The notes: generated by a model from the sequence alone, not told the origin. Positions 23,601 through 35,197 are shown, numbered from the stretch's first letter. The stretch is 64,000 bases of DNA from Centrapalus pauciflorus (GCA_020465985.1 JAANYP010001187.1:248001-312000); one strand, 5' to 3'. Numbers and translations: made by a program.

Positions 23601-24962
23601 GAAACTATTCCTGAGGACAGGCCAAGCAGCAGAAGGAGGCATCTGATTTTAGAGAAATAAGAAGAGGAGGAGGAATGTCCTGAAGCTGCTGTCATTATAG
23701 CAGCTAAAGGAAAAGAAAAAACAGCAACTGATCCGCAACAGCAGAAAGCAGCAAAGATCAAATTTCACAAAGCCAGGGCCAAAGAAATGGGTCTTCCTAT
23801 GCACAAATATTTTGAGTTTAGAGAAGAACAACTTCAAGCCCTGGAAGCTTTAAGAAAAGAAGAAGAATCTGCAAAAGCTGCTAAGTCTTTTGCACTTCAA
23901 GAGGCAAGGAAACTTAAGATGTCCTCTCTTGTTGTGCAAAAGAAAATTTTGGAAGCTGCTAAGGGATCAGCAGAAGAAAAGGCAGCTGAAAAAGAAAAAG
24001 GTGCTCTGTTCTCAGTGACCAAAACTTCAGTGCCTTCTGCAAGAGCTCAATTTCACTGTGACAACCTGGCAAGATGAAAAATTCAAGATGTTGCTGATAG
24101 AAGGCTTGCCAAGGAAGCAATTGTCAAAGCTGTGCCCATATCAAGAAAAGGCAGTCAGTGGAAGTTAAAAATAACCAGAATGGGTGCAACAGGCCCAGAA
24201 CTAGAGACATATGACTACACTGACGTTGCACAAATGGGGTACAGAGAATGGATTGAGCTGGCAGTTGCTCTGAGTGAGTCTAAGTCTGAAACTGCTAAGA
24301 CTATCAGAGCATATGTAAAGAAGCTGATGGAGAGAGTGAAGAATCTTGGCCTGATCTCCAAAGAAGTAAGTGAACGTGTCTATGTGACACAACCAAAAAT
24401 ACTGGCCAGGAGGACAAGGAAGGACACTGAGATGGAACAACTCCTCATCCTGATAGAACAAGGTGACTATGCTATTGAGATGAAAGGAGTTGATCACAGC
24501 CTGCCTAGTGGAATTGAGTTTGAAGATGGCAAGATCATTGAAGAGCCTGAGCTAGGGGCATTCTTTGTGGATCCCTTAACTCAGAAGAAATACTTTCAGA
24601 GAGCATCAGATCTGTACAAAGTGGATCTGAGATAGCTTGTAGCCTTCAGACTTGCAGTTTCATTCAGGCAGTCAAGCAGGTGGAGAGCAGCTATCTGGGA
24701 TCAGCTCAGAGGCTGTTATGAAAGAGGTGAACTTGAGGATCCCAAGTTTATGATAATAAGAAGTGAGATTCAAGAACTTGAGGATACTAGAGAGGAACTG
24801 AGAAGATGTTTGAAGGTCCCCCTCCATTGTGATGAAGTCCATCTACCATCTGGGTGGGTGAAGAATGGAAGCTGTCCATCAGTTGGACAGGCTTACCATT
24901 TTCTGCTCCCAACAAAAACAGTCCAATGTACATTAGTTGTACTTTATTTACATATGTTGTAA
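20676..24962 (+). pseudogene. Third ORF (env-like/additional ORF) of element A
   Basis: A single reading frame of 1,429 codons runs from ATG 20676 to TAA 24960-24962. It is interrupted by in-frame stops at 21402, 22032, 22899, 23658, 24075 and 24633, with no frameshift visible. Residues 1-242 form the conserved domain shared with the third ORFs X and Y: MVEFL near residue 52, EFWY near 78, LREVLHLPIG near 110, and RYPRFLSLIF near 222. A Pro/Ser/Glu-rich low-complexity linker follows, then leucine-patterned segments (~22770-23290), Lys/Glu-rich helices (~23760-24010) and a final globular part. I see no signal peptide or membrane helix, so a glycoprotein role is unsupported. It resembles the extra ORF of Sirevirus elements, whose function is unknown. 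The copy is non-functional as a full-length protein. Confidence 0.8.
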
Positions 24963-25163
24963 TTTTCTTTTACATTAGTTGTAATGTACATCAGTACATC
25001 AGTTGTACTTTTGTAAGAACATGTGTTGTTCTAATGTAATAAAAAATCAGTGTACATATAAACTGATCTTTTACTTTATGTTGATGTTGTAATTTTATTT
25101 CAACAAATGTACTGTAAAAATATATAGTGACTTTTGATAAGGCCTGCTTAGACTGGTTATTGC
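24963..25163 (+). other. 3' untranslated stretch with short repeats and a poly(A) signal
   Basis: It contains repeated ACATTAGTTGTA and ACATCAGTTGTA words and the poly(A)-signal-like AATAAA at 25038-25043. It could end a transcript of the third ORF independently of the LTR, which is inference. Confidence 0.45.
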
Positions 25164-25177
25164 AAATAGGGGGAGAT
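25164..25177 (+). other. Polypurine tract of element A
   Basis: AAATAGGGGGAGAT lies immediately before the TG of the 3' LTR. Confidence 0.85.
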
Positions 25178-26310
25178 TGTTAGGCACAAAAAGGCCTCAG
25201 TCAAACCTGTTCTACATCTGAGGGGAAGACTATTAATCAAACCTGTTGATGCTTTTGAAGGTTGAATTTAAGGCCTATTATATGCCTTATTGAAACCTGA
25301 AAATGATTTGCAATATCAGCCTAAAGTTGTTCTATGTGTTGCATGTGTTGCAACAAAGGCAGTTTTGCCCAAGCTGTTCAGTCTGCTGAACAGGCTGGAC
25401 ATAAACTATCTACGCTGCTCTACCCTGGTGAGCAGCTTGGGCAGTTTACAAGTGTTCTGTTCTTTGTGAACAGAACCTGTTCTTTGTGAACAGGTTAAAC
25501 ACTTTATGGAATGTGTTTCAAAGTCCTCATGTATTGTTTTTGACTACAAGATCAGTTTACAAAGTCGAAGACAAAGTGGAAATCAGAACTGCTCAGCCTG
25601 CCCAAACTGTTCTGCTACATGAAGACAAAAGGTTATTTGAAAAAGGGTGACAGACCTTTTTCTTATATCAAAATAGGCCTTTACAAAGGAAGAAAAACAC
25701 AAAGTTGACATTCCTTATTTAGTTAAAGGCAATGCAACAGTAGACAAAGTGAAAAGACAAAAGTTCTGCCCACATGAAGACAAGTCTGCTTTTTAGAAAA
25801 GTGCAGAAAAGTTTATGTTGTCTTTTCAACAAGACTTCCCCTTTCTCATTCCGTCCAATGAAGAAGCTTCACTTAGATCCTCTGAGTGAGTATAAAAAGA
25901 AACTTCCAAGGATTGAAAGATTAAGCCAAAAAGCTAAGTGCTGAAACCAAGAGTGAACGTGCATTCAAAGTGTGTCTTTTATGCATGCAAGTCTGCTTGA
26001 ATAAAACAGTGCTCAGTGTCTAAGCTGTTCTTGTTGAAGTTGTTCCTCAGAGTCTTGTAAACACATTGAGTGATTCTTAGTGAGTGTATTCATTGTAATT
26101 AGTTTATGTCAGTCTTAGACTAGTTAGAAATACTGTTGTATCTGTCATCTCAGCTTGAACCTTTCCGCATTCAAGCTTGTTTGTAATTAACATTTGTTAA
26201 TAATATATACAAACATTGAGAAAATTGTGTGTAGTTTTTAAAGTGCTGTATTCACCCCCCCCCCTCTACAGCTTAAAGCTATATACTTGGGATATCTTTT
26301 GGGACCTACA
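25178..26310 (+). repeat. 3' LTR of element A, 1.13 kb
   Basis: It starts TGTTAGGCACAAAAAGG and ends GGGACCTACA. Scattered substitutions and small indels separate it from the 5' copy, for example an extra GCATGTGTT block near 25339. Confidence 0.92.
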
Positions 26311-27174
26311 GGTTACCTCTTCTTCATCGTATGACTCATGCTGTGGTGTAGCATATATGCACTGAGAGGATGAGGAACCTTCAGAATAGGGTGCAGGAGA
26401 TAGTGTCTTGTTGGAGAGTAGGGCCAAAGAATCACCTGGTTTGATGCATGTGTTTGCTGATAGCAACAGAGATGCCAACGTGTTTGCCATCTGCTTTTGT
26501 TGATCAACATCCCCCTGATAGTTTTTGAGTTCTTTGAATGCCACATTGACAGGGACATTCGGTATGTCCAGAACTCGTCTTGTAGCACGGCAGCCAACTT
26601 TCCTTTCTTGGGCCAGGGAAGCAAAGAATTGGATGTTGATGTCATCCTTATCCTTCTTGATGTGCAACTTGTTCAACTCGTTCAGAACTGCACAGAATCT
26701 AGTGAAAGTACCCTGAAGAGACTCCCCATCTTTGGCTTTAAACTCAATAAATTTTGCCTTAGCTTCCTAGATCTTGGCTCTGTCATCTAAATCAGCCCCA
26801 AGCATTTGAACTTCCAGTTCATCCCACATCTCTTTGGCAGACATCTTGTTGTCAACTCCAACAAGTATGTCATTGGGAAGGGCTTGGTAGATGAGATACT
26901 CTGCCCATTTCTCTGCATGCTGTCTTTCCCTCTCAGCCTCATTGGCAGGTTCACGTTTTGTTTTTAATGCTAGTACTGGTGGGTCAGCATCTGGCCTGGC
27001 AGGGATTTCCCGATAGTATATAGCAGGGCCTTCAGTAATGGATTGGATCATAAGATTTCCATTTGGCTGCATACCAATGAATTTCAGGATTATGGATTTC
27101 CATTGCTCGTATTCATCAGAATAGAGAACAGGTGGTCTTTTCTCAGATCCTAGAACAATTGCTTCTCGGGACAT
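26311..27174 (-). pseudogene. gag: Copia gag N-terminal part (gag3), cut by element A
   Basis: On the minus strand the frame starts at ATG 27174 and is open to the edge of element A apart from one in-frame TAG at 26767-26769. Residues ~20-35 (YSDEYEQWKSIILKFIG) and WDELEVQMLG fit the Copia gag capsid family. The rest, including any zinc knuckle and all of pol, should lie beyond element A but is not present on its left side. A leader and an initiator-Met PBS lie upstream in the expected positions. This gag is clearly different from gag1 and gag2. Confidence 0.7.
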
Positions 27175-28130
27175 GGTGGATAGTGCTAATTTAAAAAAAT
27201 TAGATATTGTAGGTGGAAACTGGATTTCGGATAATCAGAACTCGGATGAACAGTTCTTCGGATGAACATTGTTTCGGTGGTCTGAATTCAGATGAAGGTT
27301 GAAGAACTCGGATGAAATGGAATTCGGATGAACAGTGGAATTCGGATGGTATGAAATTCAAATGAACAGTTAAAATCTGATGGACTAAATTCTGATGGAA
27401 AGAACTCGGATGGACTGAAATTAGGATGGACCTAAGTTCGGATGAACAGTATAATCTCGGATGGGAACTTAGAAAAATTTAAACTCCGATTAGCCGATTT
27501 CGGGTGATGATCGAAGTTCGGATGGTCCGAGTTGGATATCAAAAATTAAGCACAAGTAATTTTACGTTCTTAAAAACAATTTAACAAATTTTCAAAGGAT
27601 CCGAATTTCGGGTGAGTCCGAAATTTGGTCCGAGATTTGTTAAATATTTGGTCTGAAGAAGTCTGAAAATTGATCCGAAGTGGACCGAATTTTGATTCGA
27701 GGAGGTCCGAAGTTTGATCCGAATTAGTCCGAATTTCAACAGTTATAAAATGTCAGATTGTTCAGAATAGATTAAAATGCAGTATTCATCTTAAAAATAT
27801 TTTCTAAATGATTGGAATAATATTTTAAACACTTTTTATGATTTTAAATTAACCAAAACACTTCAAATATTATAAATAATGGGACCAAAACCGAAGCTAA
27901 ACCCCTATATTCCGATGATAATAATAAGCTTATAAATGATTAAAACAGGTAATGATTGAACATAAAAAGGTCTAAATCAATACATAATGAATAATAGATG
28001 AGTATAAGATGAAGAAACATGAAAAACAAAATAAGGATATGAGTTTTTAGATCAAACCGAGGGTTTTTTAGGAAGAACACGAAGAACACTTGCAGATTTT
28101 GAATCCAAATCAGTTAAAATCCACCGATTG
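27175..28130 (-). other. 5' leader of the gag3 element with degenerate short repeats
   Basis: This is non-coding sequence between gag3 and its PBS. Between about 27225 and 27530 the words TCGGATGAACAG and AATTCGGATGG recur every ~18-25 bases. From 27600 to 27740 the word GTCCGAA recurs. The remainder is AT-rich. Confidence 0.6.
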
Positions 28131-28144
28131 GCTCTGATACCAAT
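28131..28144 (-). other. Primer binding site of the gag3 element
   Basis: The minus strand carries TTGGTATCAGAGCC next to a CA-ending LTR fragment. The initiator-Met match is exact in its core. Confidence 0.85.
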
Positions 28145-28256
28145 TGTTGTAATCGATTTCCCAGTATTAATAACCACTTTGTGAAAAGATTTCAGCAATA
28201 TTCAAAGAAAACAGAATAGAAACACTCAATGATTGCAAGAATCAAGATGAACACAA
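28145..28256 (-). repeat. LTR end fragment of the gag3 element
   Basis: On the minus strand it ends ATTACAACA directly at the PBS. It shows no resemblance to the LTR end at 28257 and beyond, so it appears to be the 3' tail of another LTR, into which the next LTR was placed. Confidence 0.5.
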
Positions 28257-28550
28257 TGTAAGGTCTGCTCTCTACGGATCTATGTTGACGCGACACCTTC
28301 CAACGAGTGTGGAATCCTCGTTAATGGCTTGACGGTAAGACCACGCACACCGAAACACGGAGACTAGCACAGTGATAGACGAGCAACTGATCGTCCCAAC
28401 ACTGTGATTCTCTCCACACGAAACTCTCCGAATATTTGTAAGTTCGAGATCGCCTTTTGCTTAAACTCTCTGATATCTTCGAAAGTCTCTACCAAAAGTC
28501 TGATATTTAATCGAATTAACCCTTAATTATACTGACAGGTTCGACTTTGT

Positions 28551-29243
28551 TGTTAGGTTATGTTTTAATTGATGGAAACAAAGTCTAGGGGCTATTTTGT
28601 ATTTCCTTGATAGTTGTTAGAAATGTATATATATATAGTATCTTTGACTTTCTATTGTAATAGATCTGACAGTTATTTCCACGTATAGAAATCAGAGAAA
28701 AAGGCCACTGTTGAAGAAGATATTATTCTCTCTGTAACCGAATCTGTCAACATTCAATATAATCATTTGGTTAGTTTTAATTCCGTTTATTGTTCTTGAT
28801 AATTTGATATTGTTGATTGATTGATAGGAAACTATATTTCACAATTGGTATCAGAGCATTAGGGGTGAATTTTTCTGATCTGAGATTGAATTTTTTGTTT
28901 CGAAATTGCTTACTGTTCTTGAGAATTTTTTTCGAAAAACCCTAAAATCACTAAGGGTTTTTAATCTGTGGATCTTTGACAGTGAGAATTGGATCGAAGG
29001 TAAAGGTTTCATAGATGAATCAATTGAGTATAAACTTGAATTGATTCACAAAACACAGAAAAAGATCTAGGCAATTTTGTTAAATTTTGAAAAATATAAA
29101 AAAGAGTACTGTTTCATTGAAAAAGTCAAACCTAGATCTATTTTTGCACAAAGGTGTTTCACAAAAAGTGTTTGTATTCAACAACCTCACCTTCGATTGC
29201 AATTAGAGTGAAAATGGGCAAATTTTTAATTTAATTTGACTTT
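28551..29243 (+). mobile_element. Plus-strand Copia fragment: LTR, PBS and leader
   Basis: A 293-bp LTR (28551-28843, TGTTAGGTTATG to TATTTCACA, with a TATA-like tract at ~28628) is followed by the PBS TTGGTATCAGAGCA (28845-28858) and ~380 bases of leader without gag. The short LTR is unlike the Sirevirus-like ones, so this is a different Copia lineage. The right edge is approximate. Confidence 0.65.
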
Positions 29244-29324
29244 CAGACTTGAAAAATCAGAAAATATTAAGAAACTCGAAATACACATATCCTGTGTATT
29301 ATTCGAGCTGAATATCAGTGAAAT

Positions 29325-29768
29325 TCGAGTTGACAGAAGTGTCAATCGAGTTAACAATCACTGTCAATCGAGTTGACAACCTGTGTAATTCGAGTTGAAG
29401 ACTTATATCAATCGAGTTGACAACCAGTGTCACTCGAGTTGGAAATTAAGTTGATTCGAGTTTGAGTGAAAGACTATTCGAGTTTTTCAAAAGTAATTCG
29501 AGGGTCACATATTACTCGAGTTTCTCACCAAACATTCAAGTTTGATTCATTCGAGTGTCACAGTAAACTCATTCGAGTTTCACAGTAAACTCATTCGAGT
29601 TTCTATGTAAACATATTCGAGTTGTATTTCAAACACACTCGAGTTTCATATCAAACACACTCGAGTTTCATATCAAACACAGTCGAGTTTCACACAAGAC
29701 TCAATCGAGTTTTACACAAGTCTCAATCGAGTTTCAGTCAAGACCCATTAGAGTTTCACATTACACCC
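29325..29768 (-). repeat. Minisatellite with 22-bp phased units in LTR3
   Basis: About twenty units of a 22-bp theme, ATTCGAGTTTCACAG plus seven variable bases, lie in the U3. From 29549 the cores start at 29549, 29571, 29593, 29615, 29637, 29659, 29681, 29703, 29725 and 29747, an exact 22-base step. The left half is looser (21-23 bases) with the variant ATCGAGTTGACAAC. Confidence 0.85.
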
Positions 29769-29865
29769 ATTCAACTCTTGACCTTTGACTAAACTCGAAC
29801 CTAATCTTTCAAACTTATGTTTGAACTTATGTTTTATCTTATGTTTGAATTTATCTTTGAATTTT

Positions 29866-29908
29866 ATGTTTGAACTTATTGTAACACATTACCCTAAGTT
29901 CAAACATA
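29866..29908. repeat. Inverted repeat near the LTR3 start
   Basis: TATGTTTGAACTTA and TAAGTTCAAACATA are separated by ~15 bases. The same arms occur at the same relative place in LTR2 (50041-50084). Confidence 0.8.
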
Positions 29909-30040
29909 TAAACAATCAATATCAAACACACATAATCAAACATATATCAAACACTTGTTAATATTCAATATCCAGTAAATTGACTTACACAAAGTGCTAT
30001 CTACACTTAGACTGTTATCGTCACACAGGACGTACTAACA

Positions 30041-30060
30041 GACTCCCCCTTGACGATAGC
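30041..30060 (-). other. Polypurine tract of the family-X element
   Basis: The minus strand reads GTCAAGGGGGAGTC directly before the TGTTAG start of LTR3. Confidence 0.8.
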
Positions 30061-30081
30061 TTCTAACTATTTACATTTTGT

Positions 30082-32976
30082 CTAACTACTTGAACTATAT
30101 AAACTACTACCTGCATATAAGCCTATGTCGATACATACTCTAACTATCTTTTGGAACTTCCTAGCTTCAGATCTCCATCCTTCGTGAAAGAAGATAGGCT
30201 GATCGTGTAGCTTCTTTAGGTCATCCTTAGATAGGTTTATTAGATGCAACGGATCATACGCTCGCAAAATTACTTTGTCTTCTGTATCTTCCATTATTTC
30301 TTCAGCAGTATCGTTATCTATGTACCACCACTTCATGTTACTGAGGACATCTTGTGGCATGGACTTCATTGGCACCTTCTTTAGACATCTGACGGGCTTA
30401 TACACCATTCAAGCCCATGGCCTTCCCGTATGGGGATCTATTCTTGTCTGATCTTCTACTCTCTTGCCTGATCTTGGCTTTAGCCTTTCGAACTTTCCGG
30501 ACCGACCCTCTTTTCTGATTATCTTCGCGATCACTTCAGCATAAGGGTCGTTTCCAATGTTGATCAATTCTTTCCAAGCTAATTCCTTCACTTCTACCTT
30601 CGACAATGTGTTAAACACTTTGAGTGTTCGCCTAAGGTATTGAAGTCCATCTCTTCTCTTTAGTACCAATAGCTGCAGTTCTCTGTCGAAGAACCAGCTT
30701 AGAATTCCACCAGAGAGATTTTCAGATTCTGGCACTTTCATCTTCTTTTTCCTCTTCGGCTCTCCCTTCTTCTCTTCTTTTCTGAACCATAGATTTAGCA
30801 ATTCAGCTCTGGTTGGCTCTTTCTCAGCTTCCTCCAGCTCTGAGTCTTCTACAGATGCCAGCTTAATCTTATCAATACCAATCACATTTTGCTCATTCTG
30901 TATGTATAGCTCTGTAATTGGTTGTGAGTAAATGATCACTTCATCCACATTATCATCTTCATCTTCCATGATCTCATCATCTGATTTCCAATCAACTATG
31001 TCCTCAGGCACAAACTCCCCTTCTTCCAATTCTTCTACATCATCTTCAAAATCAAAATCAAAAAGTGTTTCTTCTTCTATATCCATGAGCGCATCTATCA
31101 TCTTGCTCTCTACAGTCTTAGAAGAACTAGCTTCACCTCCTTCAACTCCAGACTGACTAGGCTCCCCCTGAACTGTCGCATGCTAAGCAGATGGAAAATC
31201 TTCTGGCTCACTTTCTTTTCTAGTTTCGGGATCATTGCCATCGTCATCTTCTCTCCTTATCTCTTCACCTTCTCTGCAGCTTGTCTCCCCCTGAGCTTGA
31301 AGATTTTTCAATAACTGCTTGAGGTCGGACTTCATTGTCTTGATCTCTGAGGCTTGATCAGCAACAAATGTTTTCAGTTCAATATTTTCTTGATCAATTC
31401 TTGCATTATGCGCTTGAAGCTCGTTGACAGCTTTTGTAAGTTGGAAGATTTGGACAGTCTGGAAGTCTACTTTGCTCCCTAGCTCTGAGAATCGCTGGTT
31501 TTCAGTGAATGTGGAAGACGTGGATGGAACGGATGTGATTGGTGATGGTGTGATGGATGGTTGAATGGATGGTTGAACAGCAGGAATCTCAGGCTCTGAA
31601 GCAGAAGCAGATGAAGCTACCTGCATGAATCTGTGACTTTTTGCCCTTTGTCTTGGCACTAGAGGAGTAGGATCTACTGCCTAAAAATCACTATCATCGT
31701 CATCTGAATCTCTAGACATTCTTTTTCCTTCCACTCCTCTTAGACTGACTACTATTCTTGAACCATATTGCCCAATACGTACAGATGGGTCAACATTCTC
31801 TTCCTCTACTTCCTGGACCTCTACCTCTTCGACTTCTTCAGATTACGATTCTGAGGTGGTCACTGCTTGACCTTATTCCTCAAGCTGATATTCATCTATA
31901 TCTCTCATAAGATCATCATAATCGGATGGAGGCTCCAAGATAGTATCAATAAGCTCAGCAGTAATATCTTCTTGTGCCTGAGAGCCTTGTGCCCAAATTT
32001 CCTCTAGAGTCTCTACTCGAGGATCTATTTCTGAAGCCACGCCTGAGGGGCCCGCAGCGTCCAACGATGGACCTGCTGCCGATGGCTCTTGTAATCTGCT
32101 TGTTGAAGGCCTGGATGCCTGAATCTGTCTTTCTTGTTGCGGCTGACGCTGAGGCCGTTCTCCAGCCCAGTTCTCACCCTTTGGGGCTACAAACTTTGGA
32201 TCTACCACTGCACCAAAGAGAGGTGCATCCAGTGGTCTAATCTGCTCTGCCCTACGAGCATTATGTGATTGGCAATCAGCAAAAATGCGCTTATCTATCA
32301 CTGCCACACTTTGAATATCCGGAGGTTATGGCAGGTTTGGCAAAAAGTGAAGGATCAACATCATTACAAAACGCGGATACATCAGAAATCTCTCCCGCGC
32401 TGTAGCCATTATCTGGTGCGCGAACACCGCAAAGAACATCTCCAAGTAACTGAAACTTTTATTATATACCAAAGCTATCATCGACGACTGCATCTTGGAC
32501 ACTAAATAATCAAAACCCGCCTTTTTAGGTGCAAAGCACACCATAATCATGTGCGCTAGGTACCTCCATTGGCCTATCAAACCGCTCATCATATAAGAAG
32601 CTTTAGCTATATCTAATCCATAACCCATCCGCAAAAAGGCCGCTTGCCTTATGTTCAATGTGAAATCGATCGGCCCTGCCTCTTGTTCTACCGTCCCGAG
32701 CTGCAAAACTCTACGTAGCATATCAGCAAAAAACACAATAGGCTGACCAGCAACTCTTGTCCTTAAGACTGTTGGCGTCACCGTACAATCCACTTGTAAA
32801 TGATCCCAGAATTGCCTAACATATGGCAATAATATCTGTACATTATGCGACAGGGCATAGGAAACCCTAGAGTGTGCCAGAAACTCCACCATCTGCATAA
32901 ATGCTTGAGCTTCGGGAAGCTCTCTGTCTGGCGATATGACCATATTATGCTTCTGGAAAAAAGCTCTTTCACCCAT
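30082..32976 (-). pseudogene. Third ORF (env-like/additional ORF) of family X
   Basis: One minus-strand frame of 965 codons starts at ATG 32976 and ends at 30082. It contains in-frame stops near 32326, 31873, 31840, 31682, 31183 and 30409 and no frameshift. The N-terminal ~215 residues carry the shared domain: MVEFLAHSRVSYAL near residue 28, RQFWDHL near 55, and FLMYPRFVMMLILHF near 205. Then comes a Gln/Pro/Ser-rich linker, a coiled-coil segment (~31300-31500), a strongly acidic region (~30930-31090), and a C-terminal domain (~30410-30720) rich in Lys/Arg. The start is three bases from the Gypsy LTR at 32979, so everything upstream (pol and any promoter) has been displaced. It is followed by the PPT and LTR3, confirming it is the 3' end of a Copia element. 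The function is unknown. Confidence 0.75.
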
Positions 32977-32978
32977 AT

Positions 32979-35197
32979 TGTGAAGACCACCCCTTACGGG
33001 GCAGTTCTCACCAGTCTAGGTCCCACATCATGCAACACGATATCAATCAAACTAAGATAGAGTAATTATAATGCGGAAAATTAAATTACAGTACAAGCTA
33101 TTAAGATTTAAGTTTAATACAGATTAAGTTTTTAAATTAAACTTATAAAGGGCACAAGTCTAATCTAATTCATGTCATCATATTATCAAAAGAAATCTAC
33201 CCAGATCACCACAATATCATCATCCAATTAGTACCAAAATGAGATCGTTGAGTAGAGGTCTATGATACTTCTGTCTTGATCGTGTAAGACCTAAGAACTA
33301 GGTCCGGCAGGTGACTTTCCTTTGCTTTTTCCTGTAAAATATTAAAGCAACATCTGTAAGCAAAGCTTAGTGAGTTTATAGATTTTCAATATTAACATGC
33401 GTGTCAAGCGGAGTCATAATTCTAAGCGTGATAAGTCTTGGCTGCCGCTACAGCCCTCATCATGATTGAGATATAGTATCTTAAGATCGGATGATGTTCA
33501 AACCACACTCACGCTTATATCGTGGGGATCAGCCACATACTGGGCTAGCTACCAGTAGGTCAACATGGCCGAACATCGGAGGTCATTACCAAGTTCGTGA
33601 GAACTGGTGAAATAGCCGGGTCTAGAACAATAGACCATAAGGGCTAGTCAAGCTGAATAAATCTTATCAAGTCTGATTAATGAAATAAGCATAAGTCTTA
33701 GGAATCATGATAGCAACGAATCATAAAGCAAAGTCTGAAACGCTAATAAATGCAATATGAAATGATAAGCAATTAGCTATCATGATTCACTGGGCAACAC
33801 CCATCCATGGTGTGCACAGGTCTCAATCCAGCTGATAAATGAATGTCAAATAATGTAACAGCATCAATATATCTCAAACGGATCTTTGCATGTTCAATTT
33901 GAATATCTATAACTCACAGTGTTGGGTCTTGGTCAAACAGATATATGAATCTGCCACCTGAGTTATCTCAGGATTTTGTCAATTCTTTTCTCTGTCAAAT
34001 CAAATCTCTGACCCGCTTTAAATCTTTTAAAATCTTTGTCTAGATGTTCAGAATTTCACTGAACCTGTCCAGAATTATCATATCATATCATTATTATCAT
34101 TTCTTTAGTCGTTAAGATCTTTATTTTATCTGATTCTGATAATTGTTTGTTCATATATCATCTTAAGCTTGGAACAAATCAGATTTTGAATTTAAAGGCA
34201 TCAGATTCGAAACACCTACACATTTCGAGTTTAACTAACTAGATTCGAGAACATAGATCAGATTCGAATACATATCATTCGAATCTGATGACTTAGATTC
34301 GAAGCTTCTATAGAATAGATTCTAAGGGATAGATTCGAATTAGTGATATAGATTCAAGCCATCCATGCATATAGATTTGAATTTAAGACTTAGATTCGAT
34401 GCACTTTCCTAGATTCGAACACATAGATTCGAACCTACATAATCTCGAATCTAGATGATTAGATTCGAACCATACACCCAATTCGAATCTAATTGAATAT
34501 TTTCGAATCTAACACCATTTCGAGTCTGTTCTATGCATTTTCGAATCTGATCATAATATCCTCGAATCTGATCATATTTACAACTCTAAAACTTGGATTT
34601 CTAAGGCATAAATCACATATATAATCAATATTAAGCCTATGTTCGATTATCTTATACTTATCTTTAGTTAAATCTGATAAAATAGCTTTAAATTTCATAA
34701 AGTTTAATAGATTCGAAATACCGAATATATATATAAAACGTAAAATTATAAAATCTTACCTCAATTCGTATGATCTCACGCAGGAATTTGGTATAATCGC
34801 GTAGTATTCGCCGAGATCTTCCTAACGGTATATTTATCTTGATAATCGGATAGTCGGTTTAGGAGAAATTCTAGAGAGAAGTTAGAGAGAGAAACTAGAG
34901 AGAGTTTTAGAGAGAGAGAGTTAGAGAGAGAGACAAATCTGAATTCTGAGTTTAAATTTCTCGTTTATATACGTCGTCTAGTTATATTTGCTAGCTAACT
35001 CACTTTCATTGTTGTATATTATATCTCTTTTATTTTATTTTCTTTAATAATTAAATAAATTCATAGATTAAATATTTATATAATTTAATTTAATATTTCA
35101 TTATTAATTAAATTATAATTCAAATAATTTAACATTATTGCATTATCAGTTCAAAATGTTACTGAATTTACGACTAGATAAAAATTAGGTTGTTACA
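32979..35197 (-). repeat. 3' LTR of the Tekay-like element, 2.22 kb
   Basis: Minus strand: TGTAACAACCTAATTTTTA to GGTGGTCTTCACA. It differs from the right copy by roughly twenty substitutions, an 18-base ATATC-type indel near 34085 and a GA-repeat length change near 34918. Confidence 0.95.
34190..34580. repeat. TTCGAA-word array in the Tekay-like LTR, with polarity switch
   Basis: The word TAGATTCGAA recurs at 14-33-base spacing in the first half. From about 34450 the complementary TTCGAATCTGAT predominates. The identical array is at 41317-41710 in the other LTR. The switch lets the two halves pair. Confidence 0.8.

Larger units (their letters stand above)
12742..26310 (+). mobile_element. 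Element A: Sirevirus-like Ty1/Copia with third ORF, 13.6 kb
   Basis: Structure in order: 5' LTR, PBS, gag with two zinc knuckles, protease, integrase, reverse transcriptase, RNase H, a separate third ORF, polypurine tract, 3' LTR. Integrase before RT identifies Copia. The long gag with a second knuckle and the extra ORF downstream of pol fit the Sirevirus lineage. The flanks GGTTC (12737-12741) and GGTTA (26311-26315) are a probable 5-bp target duplication with one mismatch. The LTRs differ at a few per cent of sites by eye and pol is broken in several places, so the copy is old and non-autonomous. On the right it interrupts the minus-strand gag3. Confidence 0.9.
28257..30040 (-). repeat. LTR3: 3' LTR of the family-X Sirevirus-like element, interrupted
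   Basis: On the minus strand it starts TGTTAGTACGTCCTGTG and ends with AGACCTTACA, matching both ends of the related LTR at 49537-50190 (about three-quarters identical by eye in the clearest stretches). It directly follows a polypurine tract and the third ORF X. It contains a 22-bp array (29325-29768), a conserved U3 inverted repeat (29866-29908) and a plus-strand Copia fragment inserted at 28551. Confidence 0.75.

Noticed and set aside
20676..24962. Envelope glycoprotein
   Set aside because: No signal peptide, transmembrane helix or cysteine-rich ectodomain is visible. The env-like label is only positional.
29325..29768. CRISPR array
   Set aside because: Units are contiguous and phased without unique spacers, lie in a plant LTR, and no cas gene is present.
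34190..34580. Heat-shock elements in the Tekay-like LTR
   Set aside because: The words are TTCGAA without the two-base gap of GAANNTTC/TTCNNGAA, so they do not fit a heat-shock element.
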